64,000 nucleotides of DNA, taken from contig NZ_CP002701.1 of NCBI RefSeq assembly GCF_000521565.1, positions 310,001 through 374,000 of the forward strand, written 5' to 3'. This stretch comes from Buchnera aphidicola str. G002 (Myzus persicae) (GTDB taxonomy: Bacteria; Pseudomonadota; Gammaproteobacteria; Enterobacterales; Enterobacteriaceae). Position numbers and translations under genes: made by a program. Below, piece after piece: positions 21,695-32,684 of the stretch (the first letter of the stretch is position 1; each line of letters opens with the position of its first letter). The notes beneath the pieces were generated by a model that made no database searches, was not told where the DNA came from, and worked only from the letters and a program-made list of their open reading frames with translations.

Positions 21695-22204
21695 TTAAGT
21701 GAAATAAGGTAATATTTGCTTAATCCAGTTTGAAATTCTTGCTTGAGTTTTATCCGGCTGTCTATCTTCGTCTAAAATCAATCCAATAAAATAATCCTTA
21801 TTTAATAAAGCTTTTGAATTTTCAAAAAAATACTCTTTTGTAGGCCATTTCCCAACTATTTTTCCATTATTTTTTTTTATAATATTATATATTACTTTCA
21901 TTGCATCACAAAAATATTCACCATAATCTTCTTGATCACCACATCCAAACAATGCTATAGTTTTATTTGAAAAATCAATTTTTTTTAAAGTCGGCAAAAA
22001 ATCATCCCAATCACATTGCACTTCACCATAGTACCAAGTAGGTACACCTAATATTAAAAAATCAAAATTTTCAATATCTTTTTTATCAGCATTACTAATA
22101 TCATGTAATATAGAGACATTATTAACTATAGATTTTTGAATTAATCTTGCTATTTTCTCTGTATTTCCAGTATCACTTCCAAAGAAAATACCTATTTTTT
22201 TCAT
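21695..22204 (-). CDS. fldA: Flavodoxin I
   Basis: Small FMN electron carrier that serves radical-SAM and iron-sulfur enzymes such as BioB, IspG and RlmN, all encoded in this window. The 169 residues begin [16 protein letters not shown], which contains the FMN phosphate loop. PTWYYGE and [15 protein letters not shown] bind the flavin ring. A GTG at 22213 would add three residues, but it sits inside the AGGTG ribosome site of the ATG at 22204, so the ATG is the start. The long-chain flavodoxin insert is present. Confidence 0.96.
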   Translation of the reverse strand: MKKIGIFFGSDTGNTEKIARLIQKSIVNNVSILHDISNADKKDIENFDFLILGVPTWYYGEVQCDWDDFLPTLKKIDFSNKTIALFGCGDQEDYGEYFCDAMKVIYNIIKKNNGKIVGKWPTKEYFFENSKALLNKDYFIGLILDEDRQPDKTQARISNWIKQILPYFT

Positions 22205-22440
22205 TTTAATCACCTAATAATAGAATATACTATGAAGAATAAATAATATGTTAATGGATTAATATCTATCATTATAAATATATAAATAAAAAAATATCTA
22301 TTCAATCTAAAATCTATAATAGATAATAAGAATTATTTTTTATCTGGATATAATTTTATTAAGATAAAAAAATATTTCTGAATACAATTAATAAATTATT
22401 GATTAATAAGAAAACAATTAATAGAAAAAATATAAATATT

Positions 22441-23898
22441 ATGAAAAAAAATTTAATTTGGTTTCGTAACGATCTTCGTTTATATGATCATACAGCTTTA
22501 CATGAAGCATGTAAATCTGATACAGATAAAGTTATAGCTTTATTTATTGCTACTCCAGAGGAATGGAAGAAACATTATATATCTGAGAAAAAAATATCTT
22601 TTATGTATTATAATTTAATATCTTTAGAAAAAGATTTGTTAAAATTAAACATTATTTTACATTATCATGAATCCACTAATTTTTTAAAATCGATTCAATA
22701 TTTAATGTATTTTTGTTTTAAACATAAAATAAATAACTTATTTTATCATTATCAATACGAATTCGATGAACGTAATCGAGATTTTTTAGTAAAAAAAAAA
22801 TTATCTCAACAAGGTGTTTTTGTACAAGGTTTTCATGATAATCTTTTAGTTTCACATGAATTAATAAAAAATAAAAACAATAAAGCATATAAAGTTTTTT
22901 CTTTTTTTAAAAAAAAAATCACACAATATTTATATAAAAACAAAATACCTGAATGTTTTTCTATTCCTTTGAAGAGAAAACCTGATGAAAATTATTGTTT
23001 TTTTAATTCTGTTTCTTCTGAAAAACTAGATTTTAAATTTGATAAAAAAATTTTTCCTGTTGGAGAAATTGAGGCTTTTAATCGATTAAAAAATTTTTGT
23101 ATATATAAAGTAAATGATTATTCACTTGAAAGAAATTTTCCTTTTTTAAATAGTACTAGTATGTTATCTCCATATTTATCTATAGGGATAATATCATCTA
23201 GACATTGTCTTTCGATGTTTTTAAAAACAAAAATCAACATTTCATTAAATAATTTTTTTAATTCTTCTTGGATAAACCAAATATTATGGCGTGAATTTTA
23301 TTATCATTTATTAATTTCCTTTCCAAAATTAAGTAAAAATCAAGCACTAGTTGAATGGGAAAATAGAATTGATTGGAATAATAATATAAAACATTTTAAT
23401 GCTTGGAAGGAAGGTAATACTGGATTTCCTATCGTAGATGCTGGAATGAGACAACTGAACGAATTAGGTTGGATGCATAATAGAGTAAGAATGATTACAT
23501 CTAATTTTTTAGTTAAAAATCTTTTTATTGACTGGAGAATGGGTGAGAAATATTTTATGTCTCATTTAATTGACGGAGATTTGGCATTAAACAATGGAGG
23601 ATGGCAATGGTCAGCATCTATTGGTACTGATTCTGTACCTTATATAAGAATATTAAATCCATTAAATCAATCTAAAAAATTTGATATTTCAGGTGTATTT
23701 ATAAAAAAATTCATTCCAGAATTAAGAAATGTACCTAATGAGTATATTCATCAACCGCATGAATGGTCTAAGAAAATGAAATGTAAAATAGACTATCCTG
23801 ATCCAATCATAAATTACGACGATAGTAGAAAAAGAACTCTCTTAATATTTAAGAGAGTACGTTCATATTTTAAAAAAGGATTAAATACTCATGAATAA
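22441..23898 (+). CDS. phrB: Deoxyribodipyrimidine photolyase
   Basis: Blue-light flavoprotein that splits cyclobutane pyrimidine dimers. 485 residues from the ATG at 22441; the fourteen codons readable before it have no counterpart in the family. The N-terminal antenna domain starts LIWFRNDLRLYDH. The C-terminal FAD domain holds WREFYYHLLI, WMHNRVRM and DGDLALNNGGWQWSAS, so the electron-transfer tryptophans appear conserved. Two in-frame A10 runs (22791-22800 and 22909-22918) do not break the gene. It overlaps ybgI by 8 bases. It looks functional although the organism lives inside an insect. Confidence 0.95.
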   Translation: MKKNLIWFRNDLRLYDHTALHEACKSDTDKVIALFIATPEEWKKHYISEKKISFMYYNLISLEKDLLKLNIILHYHESTNFLKSIQYLMYFCFKHKINNLFYHYQYEFDERNRDFLVKKKLSQQGVFVQGFHDNLLVSHELIKNKNNKAYKVFSFFKKKITQYLYKNKIPECFSIPLKRKPDENYCFFNSVSSEKLDFKFDKKIFPVGEIEAFNRLKNFCIYKVNDYSLERNFPFLNSTSMLSPYLSIGIISSRHCLSMFLKTKINISLNNFFNSSWINQILWREFYYHLLISFPKLSKNQALVEWENRIDWNNNIKHFNAWKEGNTGFPIVDAGMRQLNELGWMHNRVRMITSNFLVKNLFIDWRMGEKYFMSHLIDGDLALNNGGWQWSASIGTDSVPYIRILNPLNQSKKFDISGVFIKKFIPELRNVPNEYIHQPHEWSKKMKCKIDYPDPIINYDDSRKRTLLIFKRVRSYFKKGLNTHE

Positions 23899-24634
23899 TT
23901 TTTTTTTAGAAAATATCATTAATGAAAAGTTATTATCTAATAAATATGACGATATAGTTCCTAATGGTTTACAAATTGAAGGTGCAAAGATAGTAAAAAA
24001 AATTATTACCGGAGTAACTGCTTGTCAAAAATTAATAGATAAAGCATTGTTCTATCATGCAAATGCTATAATAGTACATCATGGTTATTTTTGGAAAGAT
24101 GAATCTCAATATATACATAATATGAAAAAAAATAGATTAAAAAGTATACTTTCTAATGAAATTAATTTATATAGTTGGCATTTACCATTAGATGTTCATT
24201 GTCAATTGGGTAATAATGCACAAATAGCTAAAAAATTAAATATTAGTATTAAGGGTCATATTTTACCCTATGTATTCTGGGGTACTATAAAAAATAAAAT
24301 AACTGGTATTGATTTTGCAAAAAAAATAGCAGAAAAATATCAAAAACAACCTATACACTTATATGATAATGCTCCTCTTTATATTAAACGTATTGCTTGG
24401 TGCAGTGGTAGAGGACAAAGATTTATTAAAGAAGCATATATATTCGGAGTAGATGCTTTTTTAACAGGCGAAATTTCAGAAGAAACTATTCATATCGCTT
24501 CAGAACTAGGTATCCATTTTTTTTCTTTAGGACATCATGAGACAGAGAAAGATGGTGTTAAATCTTTAGGAGAATGGTTGTCTAGTAAATATAATATAGA
24601 TGTTACTTTTATTGATATTTATAATCCAGCATAA
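23891..24634 (+). CDS. ybgI: NIF3/DUF34-family metal-binding protein YbgI
   Basis: Member of the widely conserved Nif3 (DUF34) family, which forms ring-shaped hexamers with a dinuclear metal site. Its role is not firmly established (GTP cyclohydrolase type 1b-like or metal-handling functions have been proposed). The 247 residues equal the E. coli protein. The metal ligands in VHHGYFWKDE and in GHHETEKDGV are present. It starts inside the end of phrB, as a coupled pair. In E. coli phrB and ybgI are also near neighbours. Confidence 0.93.
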   Translation: MNNFFLENIINEKLLSNKYDDIVPNGLQIEGAKIVKKIITGVTACQKLIDKALFYHANAIIVHHGYFWKDESQYIHNMKKNRLKSILSNEINLYSWHLPLDVHCQLGNNAQIAKKLNISIKGHILPYVFWGTIKNKITGIDFAKKIAEKYQKQPIHLYDNAPLYIKRIAWCSGRGQRFIKEAYIFGVDAFLTGEISEETIHIASELGIHFFSLGHHETEKDGVKSLGEWLSSKYNIDVTFIDIYNPA

Positions 24635-24712
24635 TGATTGAAAATAATGTTTTAACATAAATGTATAAAAATTTATAACATTTAAGGTCGTAATTTTAAA
24701 AAAATAAAAAAT

Positions 24713-27439
24713 ATGAACAAAAATAAAATAAAATATTGGTTAAATACTTCTTGGTTATCTGGAAATAATCAAAATTACATCGAAGAAATATATAAAAATT
24801 TCCTTAATAATCCTAATTCTGTTGATATTATTTGGCGTGATGTATTTTTAGATATTTGTAAATATGAAAAAAAAATAGATGATATTGATTATATAAAAAA
24901 AGATAGATTTTTATTAATGAATAAGATTAACACGATTATTAATACATTTCGTACAAAAGGTTATAAACAATCTTTGATTGATCCTTTAAAATTATTAAAA
25001 ATAAAAAAAAATCAAGATTTAGAACTTGATTCTTATAATTTTACTCAAGAACAAATAAAGAAAAATATACATATCAAATTTAAAAATTCTTCTAATTTTG
25101 AAACGAATATTACTGATTTATATAAAATATTATCTAAAAAATACTGTGGCCCTATTGGTTTTGAATATATGTATATAGATAATTTATCAGAACAACAATT
25201 CATTACAGATTATATAGAATCTTTTTTTCAAGAAGATTTATTAAAAATTGAAGAAAAAATAAATTTTTTAAAAGAAATAACTTATGCTGAAACATTAGAA
25301 AAATATTTAGGAAAAAGATTTCCTGGTGTTAAACGTTTTTCTTTAGAAGGTGCAGAAACATTAATTCCTATGTTGCATGAAATAATAAGATACTCAAAAA
25401 AACAGAATATATCTGAAATAATATTAGGAATGGCACATAGAGGTAGATTGAATGTACTTGTTAACGTCTTAAATAAAAGTCCAAAAATTTTATTTCAAGA
25501 ATTTTCAGGTGTGAATATATTACAAGAAATTAGTGGTGATGTTAAATATCACATGGGTGGTATTGCAAAAATAAAAAACGGAAAAGAAATAATACTAAAT
25601 ATGGCATGTAATCCTTCTCATTTAGAAATCGTCAATCCAGTAGTTGCAGGAATGGCTAGATCTTCTATTGATCAATTAGGAAAATCTAATAGTGAAATTT
25701 TACCTATTAGTATTCATGGAGACGCTTCTATTATTGGTCAAGGTGTGATTCAAGAAACATTGAACATGTCTCAAACAGAAGGATATAAAATCGGCGGGAC
25801 AATTCATATAGTAATTAACAATCAAATCGGATTTACTTCTTCTGATCCTAAAAGTCTTCGTTCTACTGAATATTGCACAGATATTGCCAAAATGATTCAA
25901 TCACCTATATTTCATGTTAATGCAGACGACGTAGAAGCATGTATTTTTTCTATTCAATTAGCTCTTAATTTTAGAAAAAAATTTAAGAAAGATGTTTTTA
26001 TAGATTTAGTCTGTTATAGACGTCATGGACATAATGAAGTAGATGAACCATCTGTAACACAACCGATTATGTATAAAAATATAAAAAATCATCCTACTGT
26101 ACGAAAAATATACTCTAATTTATTGATTTTAAAAAAATTAATTACGCAAGAACAAACTGAAGAAATTATAAAAAAATATTATACTATATTAAAAAATAAC
26201 AAACATGTTTTTTCTAGACATAAGGAAATAGATTTTCAATATGAAAAAATTTCAATATCTTTAAAAAATAAAATTGTTCAAAATCTAAATCCATCTAATC
26301 TTAAAAGTTTATCTTTGTTAATTAATACTATTCCTGATTCAATTCAAATGCACCGTCGAGTCAAAAAAATTTATGAAGAAAGATTAGAAATGTCTAAAGA
26401 GTTAAAATTATTTGATTGGGGTGCAGCTGAAACATTAGCTTATGCAAAAATTATAAATGAAGGAATTTCTTGTAGATTTTCTGGAGAAGATGTAAGTAGA
26501 GGCACTTTTTTTCACCGTCATGCATTTATTCATGATCAAGTTAATGGTTCTATTTATGTACCATTAAATAACATTAGAAAAAAACAAGGTAAATTTCAAA
26601 TTTGGGATTCTGTGTTATCAGAAGAAGCAGTATTAGCTTTTGAATACGGATATTCTTTATTTCCATCTAAATGTTTAACTATTTGGGAAGCACAATTTGG
26701 AGATTTTGCAAACGGTGCACAAGTAGTGATTGATCAATTTATTAGTTCTGGAGAACAAAAATGGAATAAAAAATCTAATCTAGTTATTTTTTTACCACAT
26801 GGTTATGAAGGACAAGGTCCCGAACATTCATCATCTAGAATTGAAAGGTTTTTACAACTTTGTGCTGAAGAGAATATGCAAATATGTATACCAACCACAT
26901 CATCACAAATCTTTCATATTTTACAGCGACAAATATTTAATAAAATTTATAAGCCACTGATTGTTTTTACTCCTAAATCTCTTTTAAGAAACCCTATGGC
27001 AAGTTCTTCTTTAGATTCTCTTATTAATGGAAATTTCCAAAGAATTATAGATGAAATAGACAATATTAATAAAAAAGCAATCCGTCTTATTTTTTGTTCT
27101 GGTAAAATTTATTATGATTTGTTACAAAAACGTCGTATTAATAATATTAATAACGTTATTTTAGTTCGTATTGAAGAACTATATCCCTTTCCTAAAAATG
27201 AAATATTAAAAATAATCAAAAAGTATTTTTATATAAAAGATTTTATCTGGTGTCAAGAAGAACCTCTTAATCAAGGTGCATGGTTTTACATTCAACAAAA
27301 TATGAATCATATTCTTCCATTAAAAATTTCATTAAAATATATTGGTCGTTTATCTTCTGCTTCACCTGCAGTAGGTTATATCTCTAAACATAAAAAACAA
27401 CAAGAAAAAATAATTTGTGAGGCTTTAAATACGAATTAA
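24713..27439 (+). CDS. sucA: 2-oxoglutarate dehydrogenase E1 component
   Basis: Thiamine-diphosphate enzyme that decarboxylates 2-oxoglutarate and passes the succinyl group to SucB. The 908 residues compare with 933. [13 protein letters not shown], the thiamine-binding GDAS...N region (GDASIIGQG and then [10 protein letters not shown]), and the [20 protein letters not shown] block are intact. 13 bases separate it from sucB. sucC and sucD do not follow sucB as they do in E. coli, so the tricarboxylic cycle is incomplete at this locus. The E3 subunit (lpd) is outside the window. Confidence 0.97.
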   Translation: MNKNKIKYWLNTSWLSGNNQNYIEEIYKNFLNNPNSVDIIWRDVFLDICKYEKKIDDIDYIKKDRFLLMNKINTIINTFRTKGYKQSLIDPLKLLKIKKNQDLELDSYNFTQEQIKKNIHIKFKNSSNFETNITDLYKILSKKYCGPIGFEYMYIDNLSEQQFITDYIESFFQEDLLKIEEKINFLKEITYAETLEKYLGKRFPGVKRFSLEGAETLIPMLHEIIRYSKKQNISEIILGMAHRGRLNVLVNVLNKSPKILFQEFSGVNILQEISGDVKYHMGGIAKIKNGKEIILNMACNPSHLEIVNPVVAGMARSSIDQLGKSNSEILPISIHGDASIIGQGVIQETLNMSQTEGYKIGGTIHIVINNQIGFTSSDPKSLRSTEYCTDIAKMIQSPIFHVNADDVEACIFSIQLALNFRKKFKKDVFIDLVCYRRHGHNEVDEPSVTQPIMYKNIKNHPTVRKIYSNLLILKKLITQEQTEEIIKKYYTILKNNKHVFSRHKEIDFQYEKISISLKNKIVQNLNPSNLKSLSLLINTIPDSIQMHRRVKKIYEERLEMSKELKLFDWGAAETLAYAKIINEGISCRFSGEDVSRGTFFHRHAFIHDQVNGSIYVPLNNIRKKQGKFQIWDSVLSEEAVLAFEYGYSLFPSKCLTIWEAQFGDFANGAQVVIDQFISSGEQKWNKKSNLVIFLPHGYEGQGPEHSSSRIERFLQLCAEENMQICIPTTSSQIFHILQRQIFNKIYKPLIVFTPKSLLRNPMASSSLDSLINGNFQRIIDEIDNINKKAIRLIFCSGKIYYDLLQKRRINNINNVILVRIEELYPFPKNEILKIIKKYFYIKDFIWCQEEPLNQGAWFYIQQNMNHILPLKISLKYIGRLSSASPAVGYISKHKKQQEKIICEALNTN

Positions 27440-27452
27440 AAAAGGATTAAGA

Positions 27453-28598
27453 ATGAATAAAATAAACATTATTGTTCCAGATTTACCAGAATCTATTAAT
27501 GATGCAACAGTTGTAAAATGGCATAAAAAAATAGGAGATATAGTTCATTCTGATGATAATATAGTTGATATCGAAACGGATAAAGTAACATTAGAAATTG
27601 TATCTCCATGCGATGGAAAATTAAAAGAAATTTTAGAAGCAGTAGGGCAAATAGTTAAATCTCAGCAAATTATTGGTTATATCAGTCAGATTGATCATGT
27701 TCAAAATAACATTTTGAATGAAAATATTATAGAAAAAAAAGAAAAAATATTAAATGAAACAAAAACAAATCAACATTTTACGCCATCTATAAGAAGATCA
27801 ATGAAAATAGATCAAACTAAAAACGATTTACAAGATATAAAAGTAGGAATAGAGACAAAAAAAATAAATAAAAACATTTTAGATAAAGAAAAAAATAATA
27901 CTTCTGAACATAGAGTAAAAATGAGTCGATTACGACAAACAATTGCAGAAAGATTATTATATAGTAAAAAAACTACAGCTATGTTAACTACTTTTAATGA
28001 AGTTAATATGAAACCTATAATACTCTTACGTAAAAAATATGGTGAAGATTTTGAAAAAGAACATGAAATTCGTCTTGGATTTATGTCTTTTTTTGTAAAA
28101 GCAGTTGTTCAATCTTTAAAAAAATTCCCAGAAATAAATGCTTCTATAGATAAAACAGATATCATTTACTATAAAAATTTTGATATTAGTATAGCTATTT
28201 CAACTCCTAAAGGATTAATCACACCAGTATTAAGAAATGCTGAAAATATGTCTATGTCTGAAATAGAAAAAAAAATAAAAGAATTTTCTATTAAAGGATT
28301 TCAAAATAAAATTAGCATAACAGAATTAATAGGAGGTAATTTTACTATTACAAATGGTGGCATTTTTGGATCGTTGATCTCTACACCTATTATCAACCCT
28401 CCTCAAACCGCTATATTAGGCATGCATACTATTCAAGATCGACCAATGGTTGTTAATGGAAAAATTACTATTCTTCCCATGATGTATTTAGCTTTATCCT
28501 ATGATCATCGTTTAATAGATGGTAAAGAGTCAGTCGGTTTTTTAGTATCAATAAAAAATATATTAGAAGATTTTACTCGTATTTTGATTGATATTTAA
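27453..28598 (+). CDS. sucB: 2-oxoglutarate dehydrogenase E2, dihydrolipoyl succinyltransferase
   Basis: Core subunit of the complex. One lipoyl domain with the lipoylated Lys44 (ETDKVTLEI), a linker, a peripheral-subunit-binding domain starting TPSIRR (about residue 110), and the catalytic trimer-forming domain with His352 and Asp356 in DHRLIDG. Length is 381 against 405. The shortening is in the linkers. The small subunit-binding domain has lost the glycine-rich motif (GTGxGGR) normally needed to hold E1 or E3, which is unusual (see findings). The catalytic domain is close to E. coli. Ribosome site AAAGGA. Confidence 0.96.
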   Translation: MNKINIIVPDLPESINDATVVKWHKKIGDIVHSDDNIVDIETDKVTLEIVSPCDGKLKEILEAVGQIVKSQQIIGYISQIDHVQNNILNENIIEKKEKILNETKTNQHFTPSIRRSMKIDQTKNDLQDIKVGIETKKINKNILDKEKNNTSEHRVKMSRLRQTIAERLLYSKKTTAMLTTFNEVNMKPIILLRKKYGEDFEKEHEIRLGFMSFFVKAVVQSLKKFPEINASIDKTDIIYYKNFDISIAISTPKGLITPVLRNAENMSMSEIEKKIKEFSIKGFQNKISITELIGGNFTITNGGIFGSLISTPIINPPQTAILGMHTIQDRPMVVNGKITILPMMYLALSYDHRLIDGKESVGFLVSIKNILEDFTRILIDI

Positions 28599-28721
28599 AA
28601 CTTTTTTTAAAAAATAGAATCCTAAAATTTAATATAAACTATATTTTTATTATTCATAAATCAAATTTTAAATATTAATTCTGAAGTATTACTAATTTTA
28701 TACGAATAGCATGAGAATAAA

Positions 28722-29417
28722 ATGATTATTAAAAAACTAGTTTTAATTAGACATGGTCAAAGTAAATGGAATGAATTAAATAAATTTACTGGTTGGCATG
28801 ATGTAGAATTAACAAAAAATGGAAAAAATGAAGCTAAATCAGCAGCTTTATTATTAAAAAAAGAGAAATTTTTTTTTGATTATTCTTATACATCTGTATT
28901 AAAAAGAGCTATACATACTTTACAGTACATTTTAGATGAACTAGATCAATCTTGGCTAACAGTTGAAAAAAATTGGCGCTTAAATGAAAGACATTATGGT
29001 GCATTAGAAGGATTGAATAAAAATGAAGTTATTGAAAAATATGGAGAGAAAAAAGTTTTATTATGGAGACGAAGCTTCAATATTACTCCTCCAAAAATTA
29101 ACGTTCACGACAAACGTTTTCCTGGATTTGATAGACGTTATTCTCATTTAAATATTAATGAAATTCCTTTAGGAGAAAGTTTAGAAATTACTGCAAAAAG
29201 GGTTATTCCTTATTGGGAAAAAAATATTTATCCTAAACTTAAAAAAAATAAAAAAATACTAATTGTTGCTCATGGTAATTCTTTACGTGCTTTAATTCAG
29301 TATCTTAATAAAATAAATAATCAGGAAATTTTAGAAATTAATATACCAACTGCAACACCAATTATTGTAGATTTTAATGAAAATTTTATTCCCATAAAAT
29401 GGTATTATTTAAAATAA
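28722..29417 (+). CDS. gpmA: 2,3-bisphosphoglycerate-dependent phosphoglycerate mutase
   Basis: Glycolytic enzyme interconverting 3- and 2-phosphoglycerate. [16 protein letters not shown] holds the phosphorylated His11, the second histidine lies in VAHGNSLR, and [12 protein letters not shown] is conserved. The 231 residues compare with 250 because the C-terminal tail is shorter, as is common in reduced genomes. ATG with GAGAATAAA upstream. It follows sucB by 123 bases. The two genes are also close in E. coli. Confidence 0.96.
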   Translation: MIIKKLVLIRHGQSKWNELNKFTGWHDVELTKNGKNEAKSAALLLKKEKFFFDYSYTSVLKRAIHTLQYILDELDQSWLTVEKNWRLNERHYGALEGLNKNEVIEKYGEKKVLLWRRSFNITPPKINVHDKRFPGFDRRYSHLNINEIPLGESLEITAKRVIPYWEKNIYPKLKKNKKILIVAHGNSLRALIQYLNKINNQEILEINIPTATPIIVDFNENFIPIKWYYLK

Positions 29418-29593
29418 CTTTATTAAAAAAATATTTTTGTTTTTTATAAAAATAAATTTATATAAATGTATTTAGAATACAATACATATATATCAAATAT
29501 AATTATTTTTGATAGTTTTTAAATAAATTATTATTAATTATTTATCATAATTAAACTAAAGAATTTTTGAGACCAGTTCAAATAGAGGATTCA

Positions 29594-30556
29594 ATGGTTA
29601 AAAAAATTGGAGTCTTAACCAGTGGTGGAGATGCTCCAGGTATGAATGCCGCCATTCGAGGAGTGGTAAGAACAGCACTGAGTGAAAAACTAGAAGTTTT
29701 TGGAATTTATGATGGATATTTAGGTCTATATCAAAATCGTATGACAAGTCTTGATAGATATAGCGTATCTGATATGATCAATAGAGGTGGAACATTTTTG
29801 GGATCAGCTAGATTTTCTAATTTTTATAAACATGAAATACGTTTAATTGCCGCTGAAAATTTAAAAAAAAGAAAAATAGATGGTCTTGTTGTTATTGGAG
29901 GAGATGGATCTTATTTAGGAGCTCAGAAATTAACAGAAATAGGCGTGCCATGTATTAGCATTCCAGGTACTATAGATAATGATGTTGCAGGAACTGACTA
30001 TACAATAGGATATTTTACAGCTTTACAAACAGTTGTTGAAGCTATTGATCGATTACGCGATACTTCTTCTTCTCATCAACGTATTTCTATTGTAGAAGTT
30101 ATGGGAAGATACTGTGGAGATTTAACATTAGCTGCAGCAATTGCTGGAGGGTGTGAATTTATTGTTTTACCAGAAATTCATTATGCGAAAGAAGAATTAG
30201 TTATCGAAATAGAAGCAGGTATAGCTAAAGGGAAAAAACATGCCATTGTAGCAATAACAGAATATATTTGTGATGTAGAAAAATTAGCACAATATATTGA
30301 AAAAAAAACAAATCGAGAAACCAGAGCAACTATTCTTGGACACATTCAAAGAGGCGGTGCACCTGTTGTATATGATCGTATACTAGCTTCAAGAATGGGA
30401 GCATATGCAGTAGAATTGTTAATAAAAGGTCACAAAGGAAAATGTGTGGGAGTACAAAATGAAAAAATGGTCTTTAATGATATAACAGATGCACTAAAAA
30501 ACATGAAACGTAGTTTTAAAAAAGATTGGTTAATTACTGCTAAAAAGTTATACTAA
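29594..30556 (+). CDS. pfkA: 6-phosphofructokinase I
   Basis: ATP-dependent committing step of glycolysis. 320 residues from the ATG at 29594, equal to E. coli PfkA. An in-frame TTG nine codons earlier is rejected because the family starts at [16 protein letters not shown], and because an AGAGGA ribosome site sits just before this [12 protein letters not shown] binds ATP and [12 protein letters not shown] holds the catalytic aspartate. The gene ends in a strong intrinsic terminator. High conservation to the last residues (KKLY). Confidence 0.97.
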   Translation: MVKKIGVLTSGGDAPGMNAAIRGVVRTALSEKLEVFGIYDGYLGLYQNRMTSLDRYSVSDMINRGGTFLGSARFSNFYKHEIRLIAAENLKKRKIDGLVVIGGDGSYLGAQKLTEIGVPCISIPGTIDNDVAGTDYTIGYFTALQTVVEAIDRLRDTSSSHQRISIVEVMGRYCGDLTLAAAIAGGCEFIVLPEIHYAKEELVIEIEAGIAKGKKHAIVAITEYICDVEKLAQYIEKKTNRETRATILGHIQRGGAPVVYDRILASRMGAYAVELLIKGHKGKCVGVQNEKMVFNDITDALKNMKRSFKKDWLITAKKLY

Positions 30557-30564
30557 TCTGATTA

Positions 30565-30584
30565 GTGCCGGTTTTTTCCGGCGC
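30565..30584 (+). terminator. Intrinsic terminator of pfkA
   Basis: A G+C-rich 7-bp stem (30565-30571 with 30578-30584, one G-T pair) with a six-T loop lies nine bases after the pfkA stop. Such a G+C-rich hairpin stands out in this A+T-rich sequence. The tail after it is only moderately T-rich. Confidence 0.75.
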
Positions 30585-30625
30585 TCTATTTAGTTTGAAT
30601 ATTATTTGTTTCAAGATAAGATTAT

Positions 30626-31444
30626 ATGGGTTTTTTAAAAATGAATTTTTATAGAAAGAAAAACATCATAAAACAATGTTTTGTTGAATTTTTTGGTACA
30701 GGATTAATAATATTTTTTGGTACAGGTTGTGTAGCAGCAACAAAATTAACAGATGTTCATTTTAATCAATTTGAAATAAGCTGTATTTGGGGTTTAGGAG
30801 TCTCTATATCAATTTATTTCAGTTCATCGATATCAGGAGCTCATTTAAATCCTGCAATTACTATTTTTTTATGGTTATCTTCTGAATTTCATAAAAGAAA
30901 AGTACTACCATATATTATATCTCAAATTTTTGGTTCTTTTATTTTCACAATGCTGATATATTCTCTTTACTATAATTCATTGATTTCATTTGAGAATCAA
31001 AATAATATTACAATAGGAACAAAAGACAGTCTTAACTTAGCTTCTATTTTTTGTGTGTATCCTAACTGTAATAATAGTTTTATTCGTAATTCTATAATAG
31101 AAATATTTACAGCTGCTCTTTTTATGATAATACTTTCACAGTTTAACAATAAAAAAAATAGTAAATTTTTATATCCCACTTTTATAGCACCTATATTAAT
31201 AGGAATATTAGTTTTTATGATTAATTTATTAATAAGTCCTTTGAATAATATTAGTCTAAATCCAGCTCGAGATTTAGGTCCTAAAATATTTTTAAGTCTA
31301 ACTGGATGGGGTATGTTTTCTTTTACTGGAGGAAATAATAATTTTTTATATCTTTTAATTCCTATAATAGGACCTATTTTAGGTGTTAATTTAGGTGGTT
31401 GGATGCATAAAATTATAATAAAAAATGATTTTTTGAAAAATTAA
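30626..31444 (+). CDS. glpF: Glycerol facilitator (aquaglyceroporin)
   Basis: Membrane channel of the MIP family, probably passing glycerol and other small polyols. 272 residues with six hydrophobic helices. The two pore half-helices carry SGAHLNPA and LNPARDLGP, and the arginine after the second NPA together with the tryptophan in CIWGLGVSI match the glycerol-type selectivity filter. Two start codons are possible (30626 or 30641); the first is given. In E. coli glpF precedes glpK, which is absent here, so the substrate in this cell is open. It sits between pfkA and tpiA, a shrunken form of the E. coli region. Confidence 0.92.
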   Translation: MGFLKMNFYRKKNIIKQCFVEFFGTGLIIFFGTGCVAATKLTDVHFNQFEISCIWGLGVSISIYFSSSISGAHLNPAITIFLWLSSEFHKRKVLPYIISQIFGSFIFTMLIYSLYYNSLISFENQNNITIGTKDSLNLASIFCVYPNCNNSFIRNSIIEIFTAALFMIILSQFNNKKNSKFLYPTFIAPILIGILVFMINLLISPLNNISLNPARDLGPKIFLSLTGWGMFSFTGGNNNFLYLLIPIIGPILGVNLGGWMHKIIIKNDFLKN

Positions 31445-31466
31445 TATAATTTATGATTTAATCGTA

Positions 31467-32222
31467 TCATTTAGATAGTTCTATAATTTTTAAAAATTCT
31501 TGATAATCTAAAGAAGCGCTTCCAATTAACAAACCATTAATATCTGGCTGTTTGATAAATTCTTCTGCATTTACAGAATTAATAGATCCTCCATATTGAA
31601 TGAATATATTTTTTGCACTAATAGGATCATATTTTTCAATATAATTCCTAATAAATTTATGTATACATTGTACATATTTAGGATCAGCTGATAATCCTGT
31701 TCCAATGGCCCAAACTGGTTCATAAGCAATAACGGTATTTCTAAATGCTGATGTACCTAAGGCTGTTAAAACACAATTTAATTGTTCTTCAATAACTATT
31801 TTAGTTTGACCATGTTTTTTTTCTTTTTCTGTTTCACCGACACATAAAATAGGTATTAGATTTAAACTTTTAATTAAATCAAACTTTTTTATGATTAAAT
31901 CATTATTTTCATTATGAAGTAAACGTCTTTCGGAATGTCCAACAATAACATACTTTACACCTATATCTTTTAACATTAAAATAGAAGTTTCTCCTGTAAA
32001 TGCACCTGTCAAGTTCTTATCTACATTTTGTGCACCAAGAAAAATATTCATACTATGTATATTTTTATATACTTCATTTAAATATATAGCAGGAGGGGCA
32101 ATCACAATAATATTTTTTTCTAAACCAATTTCTGAAGATGTGTTAAAAAATTTGAAATAATTAGAAATGAATTCTATACTTCCATTTAATTTCCAATTTG
32201 CTACAAATAAATATTTTTTCAT
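31467..32222 (-). CDS. tpiA: Triosephosphate isomerase
   Basis: Interconverts dihydroxyacetone phosphate and glyceraldehyde 3-phosphate. The catalytic residues Lys11 (NWKLNG), His96 (GHSERR) and Glu168 (AYEPVWAIGTG) are present, and GGSIN binds the phosphate near the C terminus. Length is 251 against 255. ATG start. It converges with glpF at 22 bases, and ihfB lies upstream on the same strand after a hairpin. Confidence 0.97.
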   Translation of the reverse strand: MKKYLFVANWKLNGSIEFISNYFKFFNTSSEIGLEKNIIVIAPPAIYLNEVYKNIHSMNIFLGAQNVDKNLTGAFTGETSILMLKDIGVKYVIVGHSERRLLHNENNDLIIKKFDLIKSLNLIPILCVGETEKEKKHGQTKIVIEEQLNCVLTALGTSAFRNTVIAYEPVWAIGTGLSADPKYVQCIHKFIRNYIEKYDPISAKNIFIQYGGSINSVNAEEFIKQPDINGLLIGSASLDYQEFLKIIELSK

Positions 32223-32259
32223 TTTTTTGTCTCTATAAAAAATTTTTTATTTTTCAGTT

Positions 32260-32309
32260 GTAGAAACTAAGTTGTTTTTATAAAAAAATTATATAGACTT
32301 AGTTTCTAT
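32260..32309. terminator. Hairpin between ihfB and tpiA
   Basis: Inverted repeat with arms 32261-32272 and 32297-32308 pairing perfectly over 12 bp; a G-T pair at 32260/32309 extends it. It lies after the ihfB stop and before tpiA on the same strand. There is no clear T run, so it may be a weak terminator or a transcript-stabilising stem. Confidence 0.5.
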
Positions 32310-32328
32310 TTTAGAATTTTAAAGTATA

Positions 32329-32613
32329 CTATTTATATATATTAGTTCGATTACGTAATTGTTTGCCTGGTTTAAAATAAGGTACGTATTTTTCATTTAA
32401 TCGTACGATTTCTCCAGTTTTAGGATTTCTACCAATACGAGAGGGACGATAATGCAAAGAAAAACTTCCAAACCCTCGAATTTCAATTCTTTGACCTTTT
32501 TCTAATGACATCGTCATGTGTTCTAACATTTCTTTTATAGCACATTTTATTATCTTATTTGAAATATGAATTTTTTTTTTAGAAATTTTTTCAAATAATT
32601 CTGACTTAGTCAT
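32329..32613 (-). CDS. ihfB: Integration host factor, beta subunit
   Basis: DNA-bending protein of the HU/IHF family, working as a dimer with IhfA. The 94 residues match E. coli. The beta-arm motif RNPKTGE with its intercalating proline is intact, preceded by [17 protein letters not shown] ribosome site. It follows rpsA, as in E. coli. One of the few DNA-architecture proteins left in such a genome. Its partner gene is outside this window. Confidence 0.96.
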   Translation of the reverse strand: MTKSELFEKISKKKIHISNKIIKCAIKEMLEHMTMSLEKGQRIEIRGFGSFSLHYRPSRIGRNPKTGEIVRLNEKYVPYFKPGKQLRNRTNIYK

Positions 32614-32684
32614 AAAACCTCTATATTTATATACTTTTTAAAATTTATTCTATCATTATGGAATATATTTTTTTAATAAAATAA

